Shown here one piece after another: positions 9,957 through 20,582 of a stretch of DNA of 24,427 bases. The DNA lies in NCBI GenBank assembly GCA_910592205.1, contig CAJVPJ010000462.1:1-24427 (forward strand), in the 5' to 3' direction. The DNA comes from Paraglomus occultum (lineage: Eukaryota; Glomeromycota; Glomeromycetes; Paraglomerales; Paraglomeraceae). Made by a program: the position numbers and the translations under genes. The notes under the pieces were generated by a model, which worked only from the letters and a program-made list of their open reading frames with translations, ran no database searches and was not told where the DNA came from. Position 1 is the first letter of the stretch, and each line of letters begins with the position of its first letter.

Positions 9957-11390
9957 GTTAAATTGCAAAGTGTTGTCTCGTTAGTATATTAGAGTTCAAG
10001 AAGGGTTTGAGAACGCTCCGTCGTTAAGGGAGTGATCTGCAATATAGTGCGCACAATCGGATTTCAGGGGGTTCGACGTGCATTCCATCCGTAATACTAT
10101 CGGCAAGAATCGCGATTACCTTTATCTACAACCAATTAATCAAATAAGGCCGCGAACATTCGGCAAACATTAATCACTCGTATATTTCGCGATAAACGGT
10201 CGCTCTCCATTCCTTTTTTCTATCTTGGCAAGTCACGCTTTGTCGTTCTGGCCTGACATAAAAGACTATAAATAAATTTTTCTCAAGAAAATTAGAAAAA
10301 AACCCCTCTCCATTCACATGCTAATGTTCCGACTGGTAAATCTCTTAACATTAGTAATAGAACATGATAACAAATTTGTGGCGAAAAAGATGATTTCCCA
10401 TCTGGCCGTATAAAATATCGTTTCTATAAACCTAATTTTGTACTTACAAAATATCGACACTTTTAACTGTATCATCTCTAAGAATATTTTCTCTTCAACT
10501 CTTTTGTGAAAGTTTCTGTAGCGGTATCTCGATAGATCCTTCATCATAGTTTTTGAAAAATTTATCGCGTTTCCCCCCCAAATTTAATGGGAGAAAGGCA
10601 TTTCCGTAATTCTCACGGGTTCGTAATAATAATATTTTCAATACATACATGTCATAGAGGTGAGAGCTGTACCAGTGCACCCGTGCATACTTACCATGAA
10701 AAATTCTCAGGTTAAGTGTCACGTAAACATTTCTGCACACAGAGCCTTGCTCTTTTGAGTATGCTTCATTTGTCTTGATGAAAAATTTCTAGCAGTTGAA
10801 ATCTCGAAGCGTCATCAAATTAGCGCAGAATACAAAAAACTCAAGTTTTTATACGTTCGAGAATGTCTTATGAAGTTTCTAGGGAAAATCGAACAAAACT
10901 GTAAATAATTTGCATGAGTGTCTAAAACTGATGACATCATTTTAAAGTAGAAGTTTTTATTTATCTATTTTATTCTAATTTTATTTATTTTATTTTATTT
11001 TTCCAGTATACAATCTCGGAGAATGTTCTCGCTGTCGCGACGCGTCAAATATAGTACATGTCACGAGATCATCAGATCAGAATTTGATCAGTATAAAATC
11101 GAAATACACTAACGAAGCATGTATAAAGCGGTTTCACTATGCATAATTTCAGACAACAATAAGCAGCATTTATTGAAAACGTTTAATTATTAACTCGAGC
11201 TACCAATAATCCCCCACGCGACATTAACAAAATACACCACTCAGGTTCGCTATAAAAGCCATCGTCGCGACTTCTGCGTTTGTTTCTATCTTTTATCATG
11301 TAATGTTTTTGCATCATTTATCAATTACAGCGGCCATCAGGATGACACAATTATATTACGTTTACTTATCAAATTACACAGTTCAACGAA
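9957..11390. other. Intergenic spacer, FBPase upstream and Ku70 3' flank
   Basis: About 1.4 kb between FBPase (leftward) and the end of Ku70 (also leftward). No protein-like exon was found on either strand; the short open frames near 10314-10740 (minus) have random composition. A T-rich low-complexity stretch sits at about 10954-11003. A minus-strand AATAAA (TTTATT at 11169-11174) could be the Ku70 poly(A) signal. Confidence 0.55.
10954..11003. repeat. Low-complexity (TTTTA)n-like tract
   Basis: This is a run of TTTAT, TTTTA and similar units with few interruptions, about 50 bases long. It looks like an AT microsatellite in the spacer downstream of Ku70. Confidence 0.6.
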
Positions 11391-14300
11391 CTAGGTAGCG
11401 CTGCTGCTACCGGCTTGGAAATACTGTTGAACTTGTCGTAAAAGATCCGCCTTCCGTCTCTCAGGCGTTATACCAGCCTGTGTAAGGAACTCTTTCAGTT
11501 GTGCAACAGTCGCTCGATCCAACTAGATAAAAATTGGAAAATTTGTAAATATTTATGTCATAAATATATTATTTTGGCGTAAATAGACATACCCTCCCGG
11601 CTTCCCATAACTCTTGCAGATTGCTAGCGTCGCTCGCGTTGGACGTAGACCTGGATATTGTTCTTGATGTAGACCTAGACGCGGAGCTGGATGTAGACGC
11701 GGTTGTAGTTGAGGCCTCCGCTTCAACCGCTTCTGAAATTTTGCTATTAAAGACTTTGATCTTCTCGCCGACTCTCTGTTAAATGTACGTATGGTGGTGG
11801 CATGACCGGATATGTAAATATACAAAGGATATCTATAACATATATAGTTCCTCCCGCACTCCTTCGCCTTATCTCACTATGTTAAACGATAGACGTACTC
11901 TATGCATCCCTCTATATTTAGGAATAGTATTATCCTTTGGTTGTTCCTCCAACTCTTCACCAAGAGCAATTTCAGCCAAAACATGGTAAAACTTTGCTAA
12001 AGCTGAAGACCAAAAACAGTGAGCTGTATTAACGTAAGTGGCACTCGTAAACGGAATCAATCGCAAAGATTGAACCACACATACCAGGATTCGTGAATGA
12101 ATCGGGACGATATCCTCTTCGTATTGTTAAGTCTTCAATAACAGGCAAACAAGCGTCTATGAAATCATCGGAGGCTTTATAAAAGTGAAGGGTTGAACGA
12201 GTCAATATTGGTAAGGATGTAAAAATCAGAAGCAACGTGGAATATGGTAAGGAAGATGAAATAAACCTCTTATTGGTTCTTCTGCTTGCTTCGGCGTTGG
12301 TCGGACGTCATCTTTATACGGGATGCGAACGACTACAAATCCTGGAGGCATTACCTGGCGTCCGTTCTCGTCGAGCATCTCGGCCTAAGAAATGTATCAT
12401 GTAAAAGAGTGATCAATTATAAGTTTGCCGTGTAGGTTGCACATGGTATATATAAACGGTTCGTCCTCCAAAGAAGACACGACTCTTCGTACTATTAACC
12501 CATTCAGTATCTGAGATGGTTGTGAAAGCTACCTGTGGTTTGAGTACACATAAGTATGGAGTCGCCTGTGCTCGTTGCTTGAAACTGCATACGGCTATTT
12601 TCTTCATTTCTAACATTTGCTTGTGAAGGGCTGCGAATGTCCGAGTGCTCCCTTTATAAGCCTATAGCAAAAGAAAAAAAGGAAAAATAAGGCCTCTGCC
12701 CGCGAATATCCTCAGAGAAATACAAATTATGAAATTTGAATAATGATACCTCTTCATCAGGATACAAGAAATAAGGCGACGTGAAATGATAGTACAACTT
12801 GTACTTATCTTCGGGTTTAAATCCTATTAGTGTAAATCCTATTCAAAAGTACGCGTCTTAATACCAAATATTATTAAAGTTGTCCAGGCGTTGCTTTGAT
12901 TAATCATTACCAATATCTCCAGTACTCTTGATAGCCTTTTGCTCTTCATTCGTGAAAACAATCTACGAGAGAGAAAACTATAGGTGAGTATTCCATTACC
13001 GTTCTCTATAAACACGGAAAACCATATTGTTACCTTTTCCCCGCCGTATAACAAATATCCTTTCATGTCTTCTTCCATTAGCGGTTGATTGGTATCCTAT
13101 CAAGAGCCTTATTAGTTTGCACATACATCAGGACTTGCTCCCTACTAGTACATGACACACTTACTCACAGAGCATATATAGGTAGCTCGGCCTTGTACCG
13201 GCTTATTTTCACCTCCCATAGCACAAGCCCAAGTGTGACCAGGTCTGTTACGAGCTAAAGCTAGCGGATACCTAAACTCAAGATGCTATCACGGTCAATT
13301 TAATCCAAATCGTAAAAAAAGCATGCATTCAAATTCTTACCCTTTGACACCAATATGAAGTCTTGCATCATCCCCGAACAATCGGAGAAGTGTGCTGAAT
13401 GTCGCTCGACGAGGAGATTCTCTTTTCAGTATTACGGCAAGTAATTCTTCGAAACTTTTTCGTGTCGCAACATGATTGTATTTGTCAATTCCAATCAGTT
13501 CCTAATAACGTATTGAAAGTCAGGTTTTTATAGCCAAAGTTTCATACAAACGAAACGCTCATCTTGTATATAATACTCACGGCGTAAAATGCTTCGAAAT
13601 TGAACGGTTCGTCACCCTTACTGACACTGAACAAATGTAACTCTACCCCACGTTCTTGCAGATCCTACAAACAAGAAGATAAGACTCTCCACGTATGAAA
13701 AATAGAGTCATCGAACAAAGCTTACCCTTGCTCTCGTAAGAGCAGCACTTCTTCGAGGACCATCAAGGCCATGGGGGTTGTCTTCATCAGTAACCAGAAA
13801 GACGCGTTTGCGCTTCAACGCTTTTTTTTCTCTGGATTTGGGGATGGTGGCAGAATCATGCGTCAATTTCAATGAATGTTCAAAAGAAAGCAAATAGCAA
13901 TAACATTAAATATGAACATAATATTCACATCTGTTCAAATAAGTTATTGCATACTAAGAACGCATTTGCAAGTTCATAATTCGTCGAAGGAGTACCAAAT
14001 TGTTGCTGTAAATCGACTCCGCCATCACTGACGTCTGTTAGGTATGAACAAGTCTTTAAAAACACCATTCAGGCAAATGTGAATGCCAAACATTTACAAA
14101 TTTGCTTGTATGAACCCACTTTTTGCTAACGGTTTTATTTTCTGTATTGCGGGCAAATCTAAGGGGTTGAGACTTTCGACAACAGTAATGTTCTCATAGT
14201 CCAATGCATTCTCATGTCCCTCCTAATAGAAACATAGAACGTGGAAATGAGAGAATGCATTTACAAAACCACTACGTTAGAACACTTTATTCGTTCAGTA

Positions 14301-14680
14301 GGACTTACGGTTCCATATACCACGACTCCAATTAAGTCGTTAGTTCTATCCATTATTCTCCGCAGCATGACAGTCTGAACGCAGGAAAACACGGCCTTGA
14401 CGAATGGTTCGTTAGTATCAGTGGTGGCCGTCATAGTCGAGGGAGAGTAGTCAATCAGGAATACTATAGCATCTCTGTTCGTTGCAATTTGCTGGTAAAA
14501 GGGTGTAAAAACGCGCCGAGTTTTAGTGACCGATTACGCGTTAAAATTCGATAATAAGCATAACCCAGTATTTAACGTCTGACGAATCCAGCATACTTGT
14601 AATAATTCATCTCCTTCAAATTCATCATCGCTATCTAATGCTTCTCTGAACGAGTCCCAGGAACTGTTTATTCCCGACAT
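11391..14680 (-). CDS. Ku70, DNA end-binding subunit (XRCC6 family)
   Basis: With Ku80 this protein forms the ring that binds broken DNA ends in the nucleus, starts non-homologous end joining and protects telomeres. Seventeen exons splice in phase on the minus strand: 14680-14597, 14491-14309, 14222-14120, 14034-13929, 13831-13726, 13664-13581, 13501-13341, 13271-13169, 13096-13034, 12962-12911, 12838-12750, 12661-12533, 12384-12267, 12174-12085, 12023-11899, 11775-11593, 11522-11391. This gives 636 residues (human 609). Visible: vWA-type N-terminus (IVFLIDYSPS near 37-46); the Ku70 signature VTDEDNPHG at 172-180; beta-barrel core pieces LIGFKP and MPPGF; YRPDSFTNP; and a C-terminal SAP domain from about 594 (LDRATVAQLKEFL). 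A Ser/Thr/Arg-rich linker in exon 16 precedes SAP. The 15-16 join was chosen because it aligns without gaps to the family. Confidence 0.95.
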
Positions 14681-16036
14681 TTTGAAAAGAGGTGAGAAAA
14701 GAGAGCAGTAGCGCAGTCTGCGGAATTTTATGGCGGAGGAAGTGGCTTGACGATCGGCTGATTAATATTAATTAAAGTTGTTTAATATTACTGTATTATT
14801 ATGATAAACATTATTGTCATTTTACAGTTATAAATATTTGGTCCTCAAATTAGGCGACTAGGTCCAATTATTCGCTAGCTGTTGGCTATTATTTTTAACA
14901 ACAAAGCATCTAAACCAAAATTAGTTGGATCAAAATTCTAAACATTCTGCAGCCTTTTTCTCTCAAACGACATTTCGTTTGTTGAATAAATCATATAGAA
15001 ACAGTCAGGCCTGAATAAAGTGCAGGATTATTGCACCAAATTATTCATAAATTCGTATAAATAATACATGCCCTATTGTCGAGGTAGAATTGAAAATTTA
15101 ACCTCATTTGACGATGATTATATTGGTTATTATACGATCAATATTTATTCCCCCAGATCATTTAATGAAATTGGAACGTTTTACGATTCGTGAATTTATA
15201 GTTACGCTGCTACGTATCTGCTCCGACAGCTTCGGATAGAACACGTAAAGCTTTTATTCGCAGAAAAAAATTAACTTTTGCATTTACACGGATATCTTCA
15301 AAAGAAAAGCGTAATCAGAGAGACAATAGTAATATATCAGAAAGTTGTCTGTGACTATGAATTGCAGTCTTTTGATGAATTTACTAAACCAGCTGTAAAC
15401 GCCATATTAATATGCTTTTTATAGTGTTTCCTCCTCATTTGCGACGCTAAATTGATATAGAAACAACACACTTCTTCTTATTTTGATCTAAAAGATATTA
15501 CAAATTGTGCGCATTTAATACCAGTTCATAATATTACGTGTAACGGCAAAGCGTGCCAACGACAAAAAATAGGAAAGCGTTCATGCATTCATTTAATCAT
15601 TTCATTGACTCTTTTGGTAATAAAATATTCCTGTACTCACAGATTGAAGAAAAAGTTTAGACGGTGGAGCAAGAAGATTGTTGTGTTGAACATATTTTTC
15701 TCCATAATGATAATGATAGATTGGGTTCTCTTAAGTTTTAGTTGAAACAATCTTTTCTACTATCTTTGCGACCAGACATACTTTCTTTCAAACACGTATG
15801 TCATAGTATTGCATAACGGGGTGACTGCGATCCAAGAAGTGATACATCAAACTTCTTGTATCAAATATTGAGATAAAGCGTTAAGATGAATAAATTATTT
15901 TGACATGATAGTGGGTCTTCGTTGTATCTCGCAAAAATTATTGTAAAAACATCATTCTTACGTCTAATGCATCCGCTGTGAGATTATGCTACAAGTTACT
16001 GCGTCTACATCATGTACAATGTTATACAAATAAGTG
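14681..16036. other. Intergenic spacer between Ku70 and the kinase gene
   Basis: About 1.36 kb, AT-rich. It contains the upstream regions of both divergent genes. No open frame with protein-like composition, no RNA gene and no transposon ends were recognised. Confidence 0.55.
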
Positions 16037-18402
16037 ATGAGTTTGAAAATTTTTATTATTATCCAAACTATGTCGTCGGTCGTTAACGATATTCATAATC
16101 CGGAAATTGACAAATTAGTTCAATCCTCAAAATATATAAAATGGATTCCTCATTCGGAAATTATCAAAACAGAGTCAAGTCAAATTGACAACATCTACTA
16201 TGCTATTCGCAAACATAAACCATATAGAGAAGTGAGAGAAACACCGATAATGTTGCTACTACTAGGGAGTAACGAAGAATGCACACCAACACTTGTGAGT
16301 GAGTTTGCCAGAATATACTCACTTCCGACACACAAGCACACAAAGGATCTCGGTCACTTTAGACGATATTTTAAATGGCTTGAGAATCGCAACAAACTCA
16401 TAAAAGGGTTTACCAAATATGATGGCAATTATTATATGCTTGCTGATAAACTCTTTTACTATTGTTATTCTCGGTATGGATTTTGCTCCAAATGCGGAAT
16501 ACTCCGATGTAGTCCTGTGTGGTGCATCTGCGGACATAAACAATTATCCAATGGGTGGACTAGCAACAATAAACGACTCGACGAGTTTATTAGGAAATCT
16601 CAATTGCAAACAAACTCACCTAATCATGCCTATTTGGAATGGATTCCATTTGACATTCATAACTATAACTCTTATGCATACTTTGATAGTTTACCTATTT
16701 GTGAATGTCCACTAACTGTCAGATTGATTCCACTTGAGATAACGGACGAGACACACGATTCGTATTATGCCGAGGTAAACTATTTACTCATGCGTCATAT
16801 TTATTAAATAATCATTGACTTGTTATTATGTATCATTTCCACTAGTTATGTGATAAGCATCCAGATATTCTTGCCACCCATGTTTGGCTTACTATCGGAT
16901 TCACATATAATGCAAGCGAACAGAAATATTTTCTAATAAAACTACCGTATGAGGATGGGCTATGTCTAGCATGCGCACATTTATTTATTTCCAATATAAA
17001 TGCGTTCTGTTATCACTGTAAGGCACCAAGACTTCTTGATTGGACTACGGGCAACAAGTCATTGGATTCATTTATAATGGAGTCATGGAATAATATAAAG
17101 AAAGTAGATGATGCGTATATACAGTGGATAGAATACTCGCTATTGACAAACGTACAACAAATGCCATCATTATGCCATGGATGCACTCATGTAGCAGAAT
17201 GGTCAGAACAAACAACAAATGAATTGACACGCGTGACACTCAAAAAGATAGTTAACAAAGGGGACGATCAATTGTTGGATTTTTATCAGGTAAATTATTC
17301 ACAAATAGTATTATTAACGTGTGTGTCACGCGTTTATATCGACCAGCATTGTAACGACTGTATTGGTTTACTCAAATAGTTGACTAAGGAATACCCAGAG
17401 ATATTAACACGAGATAATATTTGGATAATTGGGATCGCCCAAGAGCCATCTACTCGGGAATATTATTTAGTTTTCTACTACGACGTACAAGCAATATTGG
17501 ATAGACTTGTACGAGATAATGATTGTGTAATATGCATGCAGTATAGTGACTTTTACGAATTCAAAGAGATTGGATCTGGAAGTGACGCAACTGTCTATAC
17601 CGCTAAATATAGAAAGTATTTAGAAGAAGGTATTAGTATGCAGGAAACCGTTGCACTCAAACGGTTTAAGAGTTTTGATAAAATGCCGGAATTACTTATT
17701 TCTGAGGTAAGCAATAATTGTATAGCATAAATCAAAGTGATATTTAGATTAACGCTGCATTTATAATAGTTCAAAAATCATGCATGTGGTCTGGGTTATT
17801 CCCTTGCAATTTATGGAGTCACACAAATCTCGGAAACAAAAGAATACATGATTGTTATGCAGTATGCTAACAATGGTAGTCTTTTGTCTTATTTGGATCG
17901 AAATATTAACAAATTGACATGGAAGGATAAATTACTGTGTTTGCAGGATATTGCAAATAGACTGTCTTGCATTCATCGTGCGGGTTTAGTGCATTGTGAC
18001 ATCCATGGCGGAAACATACTTATGCATGAAGAACATCCTAATGTTTGTATTCCATTCATATGCGATTTTCGATCGGTGAATTCACACGAGTCAAATTCAA
18101 TCATTCGAGGAGTTTTACCCTTTATCGCACCAGAAGTCTTCCGTACCCGCAAATTTACTCAAAAGTCAGACATATATTCTTTTGGTATCATTATGTATTT
18201 AATGGCCACTGGTGAACCACCTTTTGGAGATAGGCACTTCGATGCAAGTTTAATACGCGAGATTATGGACGGACTACGACCATCGACGCCTGATTCCGCA
18301 CCAGATGAATACACGAAACTTGCAGAATGGTGTTGTGATGATGATCCTGATAACCGTCCACGTGTCATGGAACTTTTGGCGCATATTCACGGGCTATTAT
18401 GA
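16037..18402 (+). CDS. Multi-unit protein kinase, Glomeromycotina type
   Basis: This is a predicted Tyr-kinase-like Ser/Thr protein kinase; substrate unknown. Four exons splice in phase 0: 16037-16774, 16846-17289, 17380-17706, 17770-18402, giving 713 residues (702 if the ATG at 16070 is used). The complete kinase domain is about 448-713: IGSGSDATVY loop, VALKRF (K488), helix-C Glu near 503, catalytic loop HCDIHGGN (D580, N585), CDFR in place of DFG (602-604), APE at 623-625, SDIYSFG. Ahead of it lie three shorter copies of the N-lobe region, starting at YIKWIP (about 33), YLEWIP (199) and YIQWIE (337). Cys pairs (150/153, 163/165, 286/289, 301/304) suggest zinc ribbons between the first copies, each followed by a W-T-x-x-N-x-x-[LI]-D-x-F-I-type motif. 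No transmembrane segment or signal peptide is visible. Poly(A) signal candidate: 18588-18593. Confidence 0.85.
16133..17830 (+). repeat. Tandem decayed kinase N-lobe copies within the gene
   Basis: Protein-level internal repeat. The copies begin at residues about 33, 199, 337 and 445 with [YI]-[IL]-x-W-I-[PE]-[YFH]-like strings (the last reads ICMQYSDF). Copies 2 and 3 have clearly alike stretches after their introns: L-C-D-K-H-P-D-I-L beside L-T-K-E-Y-P-E-I-L, then a Trp, an Ile-Gly, and a [KR]-E-x-Y-[FY]-L strand. Copy 4 matches in the same place (Y-G-V-T-Q-I-S-E-T-K-E-Y). The exon ends at 16774, 17289 and 17706 fall after Glu, Gln and Glu at the same point of copies 2, 3 and 4. Confidence 0.65.
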
Positions 18403-19880
18403 AGATGGCCAGTTCTGATGACGACACGTAAAATGCCGTTTATCATAACGATGTGAAAACCCTTATCACGGTTTGAGAAAGAGAGTAAATATTCTAGCAC
18501 ACTCTTACCTACTGGAGATCTGCCTAAACCAAGAGACAGCAGTGCTGTGATTCAGTTGCAGATGTGAAGATAGCATGTTGATTTTAAAATAAATAATATT
18601 AACATCATCGGTTATCTCTGATTTAGTGACTCAAGATTTGACTAAATCTGTAATTCGCAGTTTTATAAATTATATACGTCAATATGAGTTAAAATTAATA
18701 TCGTGCACGTTAGCTGCTCAGATCATTTGAATATGAAAGAAATAATAACACATTAATTATTATTAAAAAGTAAATATTGAGAATCAATCATCTGAAGACG
18801 TACTATATTCGAGCTCGGTTCAAAGATGACGTGGACAGGTCCCGCACCAATGCACTGTACCAATTTCCTTCCCTCTAGTTATGTCTTGACCACACATTTT
18901 AAACCATGGAAAGAACAAGAATACTGTCTTCATAAAGCAGATTCAATATATAGAAGAATAACGAGAGAATTAGCAAAAAGAAAAACAAAGATTAGTTCAT
19001 GTATTGCAGATTAAATTAAACGGCACGCATCAGCTACCAGCACAATTTATTATAAGGGGCCGATTAATATTCTCACAGCAAATTACTTTTAAGGTTGTTA
19101 ACCAAATAATAGAGGGATTTGGCTGACACCCCCTCTCTTTTCTCTAAACTACCGTGCTGGTTGTAATTGTCACGTTAAAGGAATTGTCCTTTTTGTATTT
19201 GGTCGAAGTTAGGGTATCATTTATGAGCTTTCACTTTAATTTCAACAATCAACACCATGTTATGATTTTAACTATGTTGTTGGTACTAAGAAAAAACTAA
19301 TACATAGCAAAAAGTTCCAGAAAAAGCCACTTTAATTGAAAGCATGGGTTTAACTCCTCTATTTTAATATAGTACGTAGTAGTAGGTAAGCTCGCTAAAC
19401 CGGATGGCCATGGCTACTTATTGGAGAGAGATTTATCGATTTCCCTATGTAATTGCAACTTTGTATCCCGAATCGGCAAGTATTATATTATAACTTGTAT
19501 TTATTGTTGCTTACAGCTAACTGTGCCATTCGCAATCACTTATTATACCACATTACGTTTACGATGTTTTGCCAATCAACTAATTAAACTCACCTATTCG
19601 TTCACAAGAATGGAAACGCAAACATGCTAGTATCGCTTCCATAGCCTGCACAGACCACATGAACTTTAAATAAAAGAAAACGTGGTTAAAAGTTCTGCCA
19701 TCGCAGTATAGTAACTCATATAAAAAATGTTCCGTGTAACATCTAGAGTAGCCAATACTACCTCGATGAGTTTACCAGCTTTTTGTTTATTTCCTGATCT
19801 CTCGATCTTTTGTCTCGGATACATTACATTTCTGCTGAAAGCTAGTAGTGATTGTATCCCCGGATTGCATCCCCATTATG
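18403..19880. other. Intergenic spacer between kinase and PSMG3 genes
   Basis: About 1.48 kb between the 3' ends of a plus- and a minus-strand gene. It contains AATAAA at 18588-18593 (kinase side) and its minus-strand counterpart at 19786-19791 (PSMG3 side). Short open frames at 18826-19014 and 19421-19630 have no recognisable motifs or splice partners. No RNA gene or repeat family was recognised. Confidence 0.55.
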
Positions 19881-20369
19881 TTACCACACTTTACACTCCT
19901 TTATCATTTCCATAGCATTTTCAAAAACTTCTGTATTGCCTAGCGTTCCCTCGTTCTCGGCTCGTTCCTTTAGAGCCAATCCCACCACGACACCCCTCTG
20001 TTCACCCTGATTTTCATTCCTGATCAATTGCGCAATCTCATTCACATACAATTGATACAGCGTGGGGTAAATGCCGAGAAGCGGCGTGCTTGCAGTTGTC
20101 GGAGACAGTGCGAGGGGAGCGGGCGATTTTTCAAGTGTTGCGTATATCTAGTGAAAAGAGATGAGAAAAACATGAATTGTGCATAGCGTGTTTATTACAA
20201 AACGACTTACCAAACTTCCGATTGACCCGTACTGGGATATAATCACGAGAATCTTATCTATAAAACCAAGAACAAGCACTTCTGTATGGTCACCATTGAT
20301 TACTCTAGCAGATTGTCTAGTCGTTACTGGAAATGGCTTGCTGTTAGAATCTGAAATTTGGTCGTTCAT
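19881..20369 (-). CDS. Proteasome assembly chaperone 3 (PSMG3/PAC3)
   Basis: This small chaperone, with its partner PAC4, guides assembly of the alpha ring of the 20S proteasome in the cytosol. Two exons splice in phase 0 on the minus strand: 20369-20211 and 20147-19881, giving 141 residues (human PSMG3 is 122). Family features: the paired strands VLVLGFIDKILVIISQYGSIGSL (about 31-53, an Ile/Val-rich strand, then Q-[YF]-G-x-[IM]-G-[ST]-L); a second part with VVVGLALKER resembling the human LLAVAVKDK strand; and a C-terminus ending KECKVW, which parallels the human VCQVW end closely. An insertion after the first part (a Pro/Ser/Thr-rich loop near 60-75) explains the extra length. Divergent from the Rab3GAP gene, with 213 bases between start codons. 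The assignment rests on motif recall without a search. Confidence 0.85.
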
Positions 20370-20582
20370 TTTTCATAAAAAGTAACCGGCTGCGGCCATG
20401 CTGTAAATTCGTGGACTTGGAATGTGCCACGTACGTCCGATGACGTAATACCGCAGCTATCAATGTAAAGAGTCCGATTGGTTACAATTATGCAAGGACA
20501 AATTTCAAAAATTTGCTAGTTTTTTTACGCATTCCGATCACAGTCTTTATAGTCATGATCTCTCTTTCTTTTAACGCTCACA
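20370..20582. promoter_or_regulatory. Bidirectional promoter with CRE-like and CCAAT elements
   Basis: These 213 bases separate the start codons of PSMG3 (left) and Rab3GAP1 (right), so both promoters lie here. Visible elements: palindrome ACGTACGT at 20429-20436; TGACGTAA at 20441-20448, which fits the half-palindromic site of ATF/CREB bZIP factors; and ATTGG at 20477-20481, an inverted CCAAT box of the NF-Y/HAP type. Elements are seen directly; their function is inferred from known motifs. Confidence 0.6.

Noticed and set aside
10314-10740. Two overlapping minus-strand frames upstream of FBPase
   Set aside because: Their composition is random, no motif is present, and no acceptor or donor links them to FBPase or Ku70.
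11553-11825. 90-codon Arg/Pro/Leu-rich frame overlapping Ku70 exon 16
   Set aside because: It is a shadow frame of the Ser/Thr/Ala-rich Ku70 linker. Only the other frame joins in phase to the SAP exon and aligns with Ku70.
18826-19014. 62-codon plus-strand frame in the spacer after the kinase
   Set aside because: It is not similar to the kinase or its linker, and no usable splice sites extend it.
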